Shown piece after piece: positions 42,926 through 51,729 of a stretch of 64,000 nucleotides of DNA. The stretch is from NCBI GenBank assembly GCA_044232905.1, contig JBIIKZ010000005.1, positions 4,383 to 68,382 of the forward strand. Direction: 5' to 3'. This stretch comes from CANHVK01 sp044232905 (lineage in GTDB: Bacteria; Bacteroidota; Bacteroidia; Flavobacteriales_D; Crocinitomicaceae). The notes under the pieces are model-generated. The model ran no database searches. It saw only the letters and a list, made by a program, of their open reading frames with translations, and had not been told where the DNA came from. The number at the start of each line of letters is the position of its first letter. Within the stretch, counting starts at the first letter, position 1. The translations under genes and the position numbers were made by a program.

Positions 42926-45900
42926 CTACATATTTCTTCTATACTGTCCCCCAACTTCAAACAATGCATGTGTTATCTGACCTAACGAAGAATGTTTACA
43001 AGCTTCCATCAAGGTTTCAAACACATTTTTATTATGGATTGCAGCTAACTGTACATCACGTATCGTTTTTGCAGTGTCGTCTTTTTTGAAATCGTGTAAG
43101 GCTTCCAACATCGAAATTTGATATTGTTTCTCCTCTTCTGTTGCACGAATTACTTCACTTGGAATAATCGTTGGCGAACCTTTTGAACTCAAGAAGGTAT
43201 TTACCCCGATAATCGGATATTCTCCTGTATGCTTCAAGGTTTCATAATACAAGGATTCTTCCTGAATTTTAGAACGCTGATACATCGTCTCCATCGCTCC
43301 TAGTACTCCTCCACGTTCTGTAATACGATCAAATTCAGCCAATACAGCCTCTTCAACTAAATCCGTCAATTCTTCAATGATGAAACTTCCTTGTAAAGGG
43401 TTCTCATTTTTCGCTAACCCTAATTCACGGTTGATGATTAACTGAATCGCCATCGCACGACGTACAGACTCTTCTGTAGGAGTTGTAATAGCTTCGTCGT
43501 ATGCATTGGTATGTAAAGAATTACAGTTATCGTAAATCGCATACAATGCTTGAAGTGTTGTACGGATGTCGTTGAAATCAATTTCTTGCGCATGTAACGA
43601 ACGACCAGAAGTTTGGATGTGGTATTTCAACATCTGCGCTCTTGGGTTCGCACCGTATTTTTTCGCCATAGCTTTCGCCCAAATTCTTCTAGAAACACGA
43701 CCAATAACCGCATATTCCGGATCGATACCATTAGAAAAGAAGAACGATAAATTAGGTCCGAAATCGTTGATATCCATCCCTCTACTCAAGTAATATTCTA
43801 CAAAAGTAAATCCATTAGCCAAGGTAAACGCTAATTGAGAAATCGGATTTGCTCCCGCTTCTGCAATGTGGTAACCAGAAATCGATACCGAATAGAAATT
43901 ACGTACTTTTTGATCGATAAAATATGCTTGCACATCCCCCATCAAACGCAATGCGAATTCCGTAGAGAAAATACACGTATTTTGCGCTTGATCTTCTTTT
44001 AGTATGTCTGCTTGAACCGTTCCTCGAACTTGCGCAAGTGTTTCCGCTTTAATTTTAGCATATACATCTGCTGGTAATACTTGGTCTCCTGTTACACCCA
44101 ACAAGAAAAGTCCCAATCCATCATTCCCTTCTGGAAGTTCACCTTGATAGGTAGGACGTGCCGTATTTTTCGCTTTGTAAATTGCTTCAATTTTTGCATT
44201 TACCTCTGCTTCTAAACCATTTGCATGAATATACTTCTCACAATTTTGGTCGATTGCAGCATTCATGAAGAATCCTAACAAAATTGGTGCTGGACCATTA
44301 ATTGTCATCGAAACCGACGTCTTCGGATCACTCAAATCAAAGCCAGAATACAATTTTTTCGCATCATCTAAGCAACATACGGAAACTCCTGAATTTCCAA
44401 TTTTACCATAAATATCTGGACGTACATCTGGATCATTACCATACAAAGTCACGGAATCAAATGCGGTAGATAAACGTTTTGCAGGCATTCCTAAACTTAC
44501 GTAGTGGAAACGTTTATTGGTACGTTCTGGTCCACCTTCTCCTGCAAACATGCGCGTTGGGTCTTCCCCTTCGCGTTTGAACGGGAACAAACCTGCTGTA
44601 TAAGGAAATTCACCTGGAACATTTTCTTGTAAATTCCAACGTAAAATATCCCCCCAAGAAGTGTATTTTGGCAAAGCAATTTTAGGAATTTGAGAACCGG
44701 ATAAGGAAGTTGTATGCGTTTCCAACGTCAATTCTTTATCACGAACTTTAAATCTAAAAACTGGATCTTTATACAAAGCCTTTTTCGCTTCCCAATTTTC
44801 CAATATCAATAAATTCTTAGGATCGATGTTTAATTTCTCAATTTCAAACGATTCTTGTAAACCTTTTACAATTCTATCTTTATCGTCAATGGATAATTTA
44901 CTAACCGTTTCGATCGATTTTTGAAGTCCGTACAACTTATTCGCTACTTCTACCTGTTGGTTCACCCATTTATCGTATCCACGATTATTCTCTGAAATTT
45001 CAGATAAATAACGCGTTCTATCCGGTGGAATGACAAATATTTTCTCGGACATTTCATCCGTAACTTGGAAAGAAGAAGTCAAAGAAGCGGTTGTTTTATC
45101 ATTAATTGTTTGAACAATTACCGAATATAAGGTATTCATTCCTGGGTCGTTAAACTGAGATGCGATTGTCCCGTAAACAGGCATATCATCCGTGTTTTTA
45201 TCCCATAAATTATGGTTGCGTTGGTATTGTTTACGTACATCACGCAAAGCATCCAATGCACCTCGTTTGTCGAACTTATTCAATGCAATAACATCTGCAA
45301 AGTCCAACATATCAATCTTTTCCAATTGAGTCGCTGCACCATATTCAGGTGTCATCACGTACAACGAAACATCTGAATGATCTAATATTTCTGTATCCGA
45401 TTGACCAATTCCAGAAGTTTCTAAAATAATCAAATCATATTTTGCTGCTTTCAATACCAAAATTGCTTCTGCAACGTGTTTTGATAAGGCTAAATTGGAT
45501 TGACGTGTCGCCAAAGAACGCATATATACACGTTTGTTTTTGATTGCATTCATACGAATACGGTCACCCAATAACGCACCTCCAGTCTTACGTTTCGATG
45601 GATCCACAGATACTACTGCAATTGATTTTTCTGGGAAATCCAATACAAAACGACGAACTAATTCATCTACCAACGAAGATTTACCTGCACCACCTGTCCC
45701 GGTAATTCCTAACACAGGAACCGTCGAATTTTCAGCCAATTTATGAACAGCATCTAACATTCCTTTCGATTCTTCCGGATAATTTTCTGCTGCAGAAATA
45801 ACACTTGCAATCGTCGGAACATGTTTTTGTTCCAATTTACTTAAATCCAAATCTGTTTTATTCCCTAAAGGAAAATCACTTTTTTGCACTAAATCGTTGA

Positions 45901-46306
45901 TCATTCCTTGCAACCCCATTGATCTTCCATCATCCGGGTGATAGATACGCGTAATTCCATACCCTTGTAACTCTTCAATTTCAGAAGGTAAGATAGTTCC
46001 TCCGCCACCGGCAAAAATCTTGATGTGTGGTGCCCCTTTTTCACGCAGTAAATCGTACATGTATTTCAAGTACTCGTTATGCCCTCCTTGGTAGGAAGTC
46101 ATTGCAATCGCTTGTGCATCTTCTTGAATAGCACAATCTACCACTTCTTCCACACTTCTGTCGTGTCCTAAATGGATCACCTCACATCCAGTAGTCTGGA
46201 TGATGCGTCGCATGATATTAATAGCAGCATCGTGTCCGTCGAACAAAGAAGCTGCGGTTACGATTCTAACTTTATTTATTGGTTTGTAAGGTATAATAGG
46301 ATCCAT
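42926..46306 (-). CDS. icmF: Fused isobutyryl-CoA mutase (IcmF), B12-dependent
   Basis: An adenosylcobalamin-dependent acyl-CoA mutase of 1126 residues with all three parts on one chain. An N-terminal B12-binding domain has the cobalt-ligand His25 in FDGHDAAIN and the GGGG run near 100. The central G-protein chaperone (MeaI type) has its Walker A GTGGAGKS at 203-210. The mutase domain from about 560 holds GEFPYTAGLFPFKREGEDPTRMFAGEGG, characteristic of IcmF rather than methylmalonyl-CoA mutase (which has RQYAG). It interconverts isobutyryl- and n-butyryl-CoA, or pivalyl-CoA, in valine or branched-acid metabolism. It stands alone between repeats. Confidence 0.93.
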   Translation of the reverse strand: MDPIIPYKPINKVRIVTAASLFDGHDAAINIMRRIIQTTGCEVIHLGHDRSVEEVVDCAIQEDAQAIAMTSYQGGHNEYLKYMYDLLREKGAPHIKIFAGGGGTILPSEIEELQGYGITRIYHPDDGRSMGLQGMINDLVQKSDFPLGNKTDLDLSKLEQKHVPTIASVISAAENYPEESKGMLDAVHKLAENSTVPVLGITGTGGAGKSSLVDELVRRFVLDFPEKSIAVVSVDPSKRKTGGALLGDRIRMNAIKNKRVYMRSLATRQSNLALSKHVAEAILVLKAAKYDLIILETSGIGQSDTEILDHSDVSLYVMTPEYGAATQLEKIDMLDFADVIALNKFDKRGALDALRDVRKQYQRNHNLWDKNTDDMPVYGTIASQFNDPGMNTLYSVIVQTINDKTTASLTSSFQVTDEMSEKIFVIPPDRTRYLSEISENNRGYDKWVNQQVEVANKLYGLQKSIETVSKLSIDDKDRIVKGLQESFEIEKLNIDPKNLLILENWEAKKALYKDPVFRFKVRDKELTLETHTTSLSGSQIPKIALPKYTSWGDILRWNLQENVPGEFPYTAGLFPFKREGEDPTRMFAGEGGPERTNKRFHYVSLGMPAKRLSTAFDSVTLYGNDPDVRPDIYGKIGNSGVSVCCLDDAKKLYSGFDLSDPKTSVSMTINGPAPILLGFFMNAAIDQNCEKYIHANGLEAEVNAKIEAIYKAKNTARPTYQGELPEGNDGLGLFLLGVTGDQVLPADVYAKIKAETLAQVRGTVQADILKEDQAQNTCIFSTEFALRLMGDVQAYFIDQKVRNFYSVSISGYHIAEAGANPISQLAFTLANGFTFVEYYLSRGMDINDFGPNLSFFFSNGIDPEYAVIGRVSRRIWAKAMAKKYGANPRAQMLKYHIQTSGRSLHAQEIDFNDIRTTLQALYAIYDNCNSLHTNAYDEAITTPTEESVRRAMAIQLIINRELGLAKNENPLQGSFIIEELTDLVEEAVLAEFDRITERGGVLGAMETMYQRSKIQEESLYYETLKHTGEYPIIGVNTFLSSKGSPTIIPSEVIRATEEEKQYQISMLEALHDFKKDDTAKTIRDVQLAAIHNKNVFETLMEACKHSSLGQITHALFEVGGQYRRNM

Positions 46307-46699
46307 AATTTGTTACTTAGCTTAAGTGGATGCTAAGATAAGGAAAATGAGTGACGTGTTACGAGCGACGAGGGAAGAATATTTAAATGAACCTCAACCT
46401 CCGTAAGAATTAAGAAGATATAAAACTTATGGTATTTCGGATTTTTATTAAATATTTTTAAAAAATTAATATTCAATTAAACAAATTAAAAACTTCTCTC
46501 AAAGAAACAATTTTTTCGTTTATGCGTTTTTGAGTTGTATGTATGGAAGTAAATAATGTTTATTATTATATCTTATTGTTTCATCGAGTTTATGCAACGC
46601 TTTAAAAATATTCTGGTTTGACCGTTTTATTTTGAAAAACAGCTTGGAAACAATTTGCTTAAATAGAGGGATTGGTTGAATAATTAAAAAATATATACT
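46307..46699. other. 393-base gap with a small inverted repeat and repeat remnants
   Basis: Just before icmF lies CTTAGC-N10-GCTAAG (46316-46337). Bases about 46349-46407 contain GAGTGACG, GACGAGGGA and GAACCTCAACCTCCGTAAG, a decayed relative of the 39-bp repeat at 16640. The remainder is AT-rich and non-coding as far as can be seen; a minus-strand frame at 46520-46723 has no coding character. Confidence 0.5.
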
Positions 46700-46918
46700 A
46701 TGAAAATCGGAAAATACCGTCATTACAAAGGAAAGGAATACGAAGTAGTTGGAGTTGCAACAAACAGTGAAACCTTGGAAGAATTAGTGGTTTACAAGGC
46801 ACTCTATAACATAGAAGGCAAAGGAGAAGATTCGTTGTGGGTAAGACCAAGAGCGATGTTTGAGGAGCAGGTTGAAGTGAATGGGGTATTCGTGAAACGT
46901 TTTGAATATATTGATTAG
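46700..46918 (+). CDS. DUF1653 protein
   Basis: A 72-residue protein starting MKIGKYRHYKGKEYEVVGVA and continuing with SETLEELVVYKALY, LWVRPRAMFEE and a VKRFEYI end, which is a full match in pattern to DUF1653, a short family of unknown function. It is preceded by an AT-rich leader and followed by repeats. No operon partner is seen. Confidence 0.88.
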   Translation: MKIGKYRHYKGKEYEVVGVATNSETLEELVVYKALYNIEGKGEDSLWVRPRAMFEEQVEVNGVFVKRFEYID

Positions 46919-46920
46919 AA

Positions 46921-47007
46921 GATTACAAATTGGCAGATTACAAATTGGCAAATTACAGATTACAGATTAACAGATTGAAAGATTTCAGATTGAAAGATTA
47001 GTAGATT
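46921..47007. repeat. GATTACAAATTGGCA / GATTACAGATTA repeat block
   Basis: Tandem degenerate 10-15-base units: GATTACAAATTGGCA twice, then AATTACAGATTACAGATTAA and CAGATTGAAAGATTT-like words. It fills the gap after DUF1653 and is related to 39113-39146. Confidence 0.6.
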
Positions 47008-47154
47008 AAAATTATTAGAGGTAGAAAAGCAATAAATTTTAAAAGCATTAAGGTATTGACGTTGTCGACAGGGTAAATAGAATCTTTTAAAATTTATTTG
47101 AAATCTAAACATTACCACTTAAATTGTTTATCGTATTTTCACTAAAAAAACACC

Positions 47155-47949
47155 TTGAATCCAATCGCATTTATAGAACATTATTCCGCATATAGTTTGA
47201 TTGCACTTGTTGTTCTTTCAGCAACTGCAGGGTTTATCGACGCGATTGTCGGTGGCGGTGGACTGATTCAAATTCCTGCACTACTCATCAATTTACCCAA
47301 TGTTTCGTTGCCCACACTTTTCGGTACCAATAAAATTGCAGCGCTTTCAGGGACTTCATTTTCTGCCTATCAGTATTCCAAACGTGTAAAATTCGACTTC
47401 AAACTACTTTTAATCATTGCTTTATTTGCGTTTATAGCTTCCTACCTTGGCGCTTCGATTGTAAGTCAACTTCCAACTGAAAAGTTAAAACCTGCAATGC
47501 TTATTATTCTTACCGTTATTGCAGTATATACATTTTTTAAAAAAGATCTCGGAAATGTACACACCAAAACGCTACCTCCTATCAAACAACAACTGTTTGG
47601 AAGTATCATAGGCATATTTGTTGGTTTTTACGATGGGTTTTTCGGTCCTGGAACTGGTAGTTTTTTCGTACTCGGATTTGTAGTAATTCTAGGTTTCGAT
47701 TTTTTACACGCTTCCGCCTATGCAAAAGTCATCAATTGCCTAACCAATATCTCTGCGCTTATCTTATTCATTAAACAAGGGAATTACATCCTAGAAATAG
47801 CAGTATTGTTATCCATTTGCAACGTAACGGGAAGTATCATCGGTACAAAACTAGCATTGAAACAAGGAAATAAATTCATCCGTATCCTCTTTTTAGGCAT
47901 TGTTTGTTTGATGATTGTACGGTATTGGTATGATGTGGTGGTGAAATAA
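47155..47949 (+). CDS. TSUP/TauE-family sulfite or organic-anion exporter
   Basis: A 264-residue membrane protein of the DUF81/TauE/SafE family. The first signature AGFIDAIVGGGGLIQIPALL is at 25-44 and the second repeat is YDGFFGPGTGSFFVLGF. About eight helices are seen. Translation must start at the TTG at 47155: an in-frame TAA lies at 47143-47145 and the next ATG is far inside the protein, beyond the first signature. The substrate (sulfite, sulfoacetate or another anion) is unknown. It converges on the TonB receptor with a shared hairpin. Confidence 0.88.
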   Translation: MNPIAFIEHYSAYSLIALVVLSATAGFIDAIVGGGGLIQIPALLINLPNVSLPTLFGTNKIAALSGTSFSAYQYSKRVKFDFKLLLIIALFAFIASYLGASIVSQLPTEKLKPAMLIILTVIAVYTFFKKDLGNVHTKTLPPIKQQLFGSIIGIFVGFYDGFFGPGTGSFFVLGFVVILGFDFLHASAYAKVINCLTNISALILFIKQGNYILEIAVLLSICNVTGSIIGTKLALKQGNKFIRILFLGIVCLMIVRYWYDVVVK

Positions 47950-47962
47950 CAAACACAAAAAA

Positions 47963-47980
47963 AGGGGTTGTTACACCCCT
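47963..47980. terminator. Terminator between TSUP and the TonB receptor genes
   Basis: Stem AGGGGT/ACCCCT with a TGTTAC loop. The minus-strand side runs into seven T, so it is strongest for the TonB receptor transcript. Confidence 0.7.
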
Positions 47981-48000
47981 AATTTCAAAATTTCGATTAT

Positions 48001-50442
48001 TTACATATTCAAACTCAAACGAACCAAAAAGTTTCTTCCTGCTTGAGGATAATAGAAATTCTCATCTTGACGTACGCCAGAGCTTGCATACCCCCACGTA
48101 TATCCGTTGTTCACGTATTGTTTGTCGAAGATGTTATTTACTAATACCCCTACTTTGATTTCACTCATACCAAATTTCGCGAAGGAATAATTAACTCCAA
48201 GGTTTGTATAGGTGTATGCATTGATTTTACGACCATTACTCGAAGTATTGTCTAAGTATTGTTTACCAACATGTTTTGTTGTGAACGTTAGTTCTAAATT
48301 CTTAACTGGCTCATAGATAAAAATCAAAGCAGCAATCGCATTTGGTGAAAAGGCAATGTCCGTATTTTTATGTTCGATTGCAATTTGAGAATTAACATCA
48401 TAAGAATATAAATACTCTGTAAATGATGCTATTTTATTTTGACTCAACGTCAAATTCCCTAATACATTCAATTTACTAAACACCTTTACACCTGCTTCTA
48501 ACTCAACACCCGCACGGTAACTTTTCTTTACATTCACACGCGTATAACTACCCACATCATTGATTTGTCCTGTCAATACCAACTGATTGTTATAATCCAT
48601 GAAATAACCATTCATAGCAGCAAAGAAACGGTTGTTTTTGAATTTATATCCAAACTCATAATCAAACAATTGTTCAAAAGAAGGTCTAGAACTAACTGTA
48701 GATTCTACAAAATCTTTACGCACTGGCTCTCTATGTCCTACACTCCATGAAGCATATACTTTATTTTTAGCATTGATTGCATACGTAACCCCAACTTTAG
48801 GATTGAAAAAACTAAAATTAACGGTTTGCATTTGTACTGTAGCTTTCTCCTCATAGCGATATTGAATAGCGCGGTATTGAGCATCTGCAAAAATTGAAAA
48901 CTTCTTTACATCATAACTTGCTTTCAAATAATTATTTATTTCTGCTTTATTCGCATAGTCCGAATAATAACGATCCCCTAAATTTCCATTTGAAGCATAT
49001 TTCGCCCAAATAACTTCACCAAAATGTCCACCTTCATACACATTCGCTGCCCCACCAAAAGTTAACTTCAAACCAGTTTTAGTATCGTGTGCAATAGAGT
49101 AAACTGTTCCGTAAAAGTGATTATCCAACCAACGACGACGAATCAAATCACTTGTTGTAATCGTGTCACTTCCAATTTTAACGTCTTCTAAACCATAGCT
49201 AGATAAATTATCATCTACCTGATATTCTTCATAATAACCTTTTCCTCTTGTGTAATGCGCAGCAATGTTAAATACCGTTTTTGGAGAGATATTGCGAGTC
49301 AAATACAACTGATAATGCGATTGTGTATAATTATCTTCCTGATTATTATAGGTGTAATAATTATACGTTCTTCCAGAATTTAACAAGTTCGCACGATCTG
49401 CATCCGATAAATAATTGCGATCCGCATAGGAATTTTGTGCCGAAGCATCCCCAAACAGTTTTGATTCTGGCGTACCGTACCAAGACTGATACGTTCGTTC
49501 GTGTCCTGAGAAAATATTTGCGCGTAAAATCGATTTTTCACCTACATATGCACCAGAAATATAATAGGATTTCAAATTAGAAGATGCACGATCAATATAG
49601 CCATCGGATAGGATATTCGATAAACGCATATCTAATGAATAACGTGAATTAATCAATCCGGTACCTGCTTTAATAGTATTTCGAATTGTACCAAAGGAAC
49701 CACCAGAATTATCCAAACTCATATACGATTTTTGACGGATATCATCTGTTTTTATATTGATACTCGCTCCAAAAGCAGCAGCTCCATTGGTCGATGAACC
49801 AACGCCGCGCTGAATTTGAATATTCTCGGTAGAAGAAGTTAAATCAGGCATATTCACCCAGTAAACATCGTGCGATTCAGCATCATTCACAGGAATACCA
49901 TTGATGGTTACATTTGTTCTAGAAGGATCAGAACCTCTCAAACGAATTCCGGTGTAACCAATCCCTGTACCTGCGTCAGATGTTGAAACAGCCGAAGGAG
50001 TTGTTTCTAACAAGGTTGGTAAATCTTGCCCAAAATTATTTTTCTGTAATTGTTTTTTGTCGAGATTAGTAAACGAAGTCGGTGATTTATCATCGGCACG
50101 TGTCGCACGAATCGTTGCATCTTCTAACTGTTTTGACTTCAAGGACAGCTGAAAAAGTAGAGTCGTGTCTTTTGTATTCCAAACAAATCGTTGTGATTCA
50201 TCGTCGAAATTCGGTGCAGAAACCACAATTTCTTTTTCTCCAGGCAGGAGGTTTTCTAACACAAAACTACCATCTGGATTTACGCTCACCTTTTTTTCAT
50301 TCGGATGAACAAGCACCGTAGCACCTGAAATTTTGTCTTCCGACTTGATAAATACTTTTCCGTTGATTTTTGCCTGAGCATACAGACCCATCGGAGATAA
50401 CATAAGCGTTGCAAAGCAACATTTAACAAACATTTTTTTCAT
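48001..50442 (-). CDS. TonB-dependent outer-membrane receptor under TPP-riboswitch control
   Basis: An 813-residue receptor starting at MKKMFVKCC (50442); the frame continues to a TTG at 50463 that is not needed. Signal peptide to about 23 (ATLMLSPMGLYAQA). A carboxypeptidase-regulatory-like domain follows (KINGKVFIKSEDKISGATV), then a TonB plug with QDLPTLLETTPSAVSTSDAG and RLRGSDPSRTNVTINGIPVND, and a 22-strand barrel ending in GRNFLVRLSLNM. The gene lies directly behind a TPP riboswitch, making thiamine, TPP or a precursor the likely ligand. It is expected to be shut off when TPP is abundant. Confidence 0.92.
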   Translation of the reverse strand: MKKMFVKCCFATLMLSPMGLYAQAKINGKVFIKSEDKISGATVLVHPNEKKVSVNPDGSFVLENLLPGEKEIVVSAPNFDDESQRFVWNTKDTTLLFQLSLKSKQLEDATIRATRADDKSPTSFTNLDKKQLQKNNFGQDLPTLLETTPSAVSTSDAGTGIGYTGIRLRGSDPSRTNVTINGIPVNDAESHDVYWVNMPDLTSSTENIQIQRGVGSSTNGAAAFGASINIKTDDIRQKSYMSLDNSGGSFGTIRNTIKAGTGLINSRYSLDMRLSNILSDGYIDRASSNLKSYYISGAYVGEKSILRANIFSGHERTYQSWYGTPESKLFGDASAQNSYADRNYLSDADRANLLNSGRTYNYYTYNNQEDNYTQSHYQLYLTRNISPKTVFNIAAHYTRGKGYYEEYQVDDNLSSYGLEDVKIGSDTITTSDLIRRRWLDNHFYGTVYSIAHDTKTGLKLTFGGAANVYEGGHFGEVIWAKYASNGNLGDRYYSDYANKAEINNYLKASYDVKKFSIFADAQYRAIQYRYEEKATVQMQTVNFSFFNPKVGVTYAINAKNKVYASWSVGHREPVRKDFVESTVSSRPSFEQLFDYEFGYKFKNNRFFAAMNGYFMDYNNQLVLTGQINDVGSYTRVNVKKSYRAGVELEAGVKVFSKLNVLGNLTLSQNKIASFTEYLYSYDVNSQIAIEHKNTDIAFSPNAIAALIFIYEPVKNLELTFTTKHVGKQYLDNTSSNGRKINAYTYTNLGVNYSFAKFGMSEIKVGVLVNNIFDKQYVNNGYTWGYASSGVRQDENFYYPQAGRNFLVRLSLNM

Positions 50443-50466
50443 TGTTAAAAATAAATTTAACAAGAA

Positions 50467-50579
50467 AAGGGGCTAATTCTTGTGAATATGGAACATAGAA
50501 CTAACTCGGTCACTTCCCTGCGCAAGCATTATCTTGATCAGGTCAATGGGTATAATCTCAGCTTTTTACAGCACCCCTT
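50467..50579 (-). promoter_or_regulatory. TPP (thiamine pyrophosphate, THI-element) riboswitch
   Basis: Read on the minus strand: P1 opens AAGGGG and closes CCCCTT (50574-50579 and 50467-50472). The conserved CTGAGA is at 50556-50561, followed by ATACCC and then ACCTGATC (complement 50536-50543), then ATAATGCTTGCGCAGGGAA. This order is diagnostic for TPP riboswitches. It ends 25 bases before the TonB receptor ATG and no terminator hairpin is obvious between them, so translation or Rho-dependent control is possible. Confidence 0.93.
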
Positions 50580-50589
50580 AGAGACGGTG

Positions 50590-50597
50590 CAAATGTA
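50590..50597 (-). promoter_or_regulatory. -7 promoter element (TACATTTG) driving the riboswitch transcript
   Basis: An exact TAnnTTTG on the minus strand, positioned so that transcription would begin about 4 bases before the P1 stem. This indicates that the riboswitch controls the TonB receptor alone and that the upstream kinase and PnuC genes are transcribed separately or read through. Confidence 0.55.
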
Positions 50598-50604
50598 GGT
50601 GTTT

Positions 50605-51141
50605 TTATTTCGGAAATTTATGCTTTTCAGACATTTTTTCTTCAAGCACTTGCAGAACTTGATTCAAACGTTCTTCTAATGAACCTTTTACAATCGTAAA
50701 GTTTTTTGTTTTTGCTTGTATTAATTCCAAATACAGCGCAAAAAGTTCCTCCCTACTCTCCGGATGTTCTCGCAAAGGATCTTCCTCCCACGGGATATCG
50801 GTATCACATAAAAATAAATGATCGAAAGTTTCTTCTTGGTATAATTGTTCGATCGTCTGACTTACGCTGCCATATTTAAACTGCGACCAAACCTTCATCA
50901 CCGTCATATCTGTATCTGAAACAAGTAAGCTGGTTTCATTTACTTCCTGATTTGCGAATGAATTAAATTGTCCAAGCGCTATCGTATCCAAATCCTGTTC
51001 TTCGTAATATCCGTGCGTTTGCTCTAAAAAACTTCTCGAAAATTCAGGAACATACACACCACCAAAGGTCTCAGCCACCAACATGGAAAGGGAGGTTTTA
51101 CCTGTTGATTCAGGTCCTGTAAACGCGATTTTAAAGCTCAT
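50605..51141 (-). CDS. NadR-like P-loop nucleoside/vitamin kinase-type ATPase
   Basis: A 178-residue soluble ATPase starting MSFKIAFTGPESTGKTS, with the Walker A GPESTGKTS at 9-17 (Lys15). Further motifs are YVPEFSRSFLEQ and SDTDMTVMKVWSQFKYG, and a late FLCDTDIPWEEDPLREHP that is typical of the NadR ribosylnicotinamide kinase domain. The adenylyltransferase domain of NadR is absent. Its ATG overlaps the stop of the PnuC-like gene, so the two proteins are probably functionally paired: uptake plus phosphorylation. Ligand (nicotinamide riboside or thiamine) is not decided. Confidence 0.82.
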   Translation of the reverse strand: MSFKIAFTGPESTGKTSLSMLVAETFGGVYVPEFSRSFLEQTHGYYEEQDLDTIALGQFNSFANQEVNETSLLVSDTDMTVMKVWSQFKYGSVSQTIEQLYQEETFDHLFLCDTDIPWEEDPLREHPESREELFALYLELIQAKTKNFTIVKGSLEERLNQVLQVLEEKMSEKHKFPK

Positions 51142-51713
51142 ATACTTAATTGATAACTGCGTTTCCATTGAATCAGTGCAACAACTGCCATGATGGTATA
51201 AACCACATACAATAGCGATGTTACATACAATCCCCTAGAATAAAACAACGGAATACAAATTGCATCAATAACGATCCAATACCACCAATTCTCCACCACC
51301 TTTTGCGCGACCAAATAAGTTGCAAACAGACTAAACAAAGTTATCGGTGCATCGACAAATGGTGCAGCCTGATTGGTAAATTTTTGCATAACATTACCCA
51401 AAACAATGGCTAATACAGCAATAACTGCGATGAAAATCAAGTGGAATTTCAATGATTTTCTATTCAACCTATTTTCATCTTTAGTTCGACTCCAAGTAAT
51501 CCAACCATAAACAGCAGCTAAGACATAAAACATCTGTAAAAATGAATCGAGATACAAACGACTATCAAAGCACAAATAGACATAAATTGCAGAACTAATA
51601 AATGCAAAAATCCAGGCAATCTTCTTTTGATATGCAGCCAACGAAACATACGCCACGCTGCAAAAAAACGCAACCCATTCATAGATAGATGTATGTAATA
51701 ATAAAGAAAGCAT
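51138..51713 (-). CDS. pnuC: PnuC-family vitamin/nucleoside transporter
   Basis: A 191-residue membrane protein with about seven helices. Segments YWIVIDAICIPLFYSRGLYVTS and SLLYVVYTIMAVVALIQW match the C-terminal PnuC pattern, and YGWITWSR lies mid-protein. PnuC relatives take up nicotinamide riboside; in Bacteroidota a related group, PnuT, imports thiamine and is linked to TPP riboswitches. The gene sits upstream of the kinase gene and about 560 bases from the riboswitch. It overlaps the kinase start by an ATGA. Substrate is therefore open between NR and thiamine. Confidence 0.85.
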   Translation of the reverse strand: MLSLLLHTSIYEWVAFFCSVAYVSLAAYQKKIAWIFAFISSAIYVYLCFDSRLYLDSFLQMFYVLAAVYGWITWSRTKDENRLNRKSLKFHLIFIAVIAVLAIVLGNVMQKFTNQAAPFVDAPITLFSLFATYLVAQKVVENWWYWIVIDAICIPLFYSRGLYVTSLLYVVYTIMAVVALIQWKRSYQLSI

Positions 51714-51729
51714 GACTTATAAATAATCG

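Noticed and set aside
46520..46723. A minus-strand frame of 67 codons before the DUF1653 gene
   Set aside because: It overlaps the start of DUF1653, is AT-biased and has no recognisable motif or promoter.
46921..47007. Possible CRISPR-like array
   Set aside because: Units are short, degenerate and adjacent, with no constant repeat length, unique spacers or cas genes.
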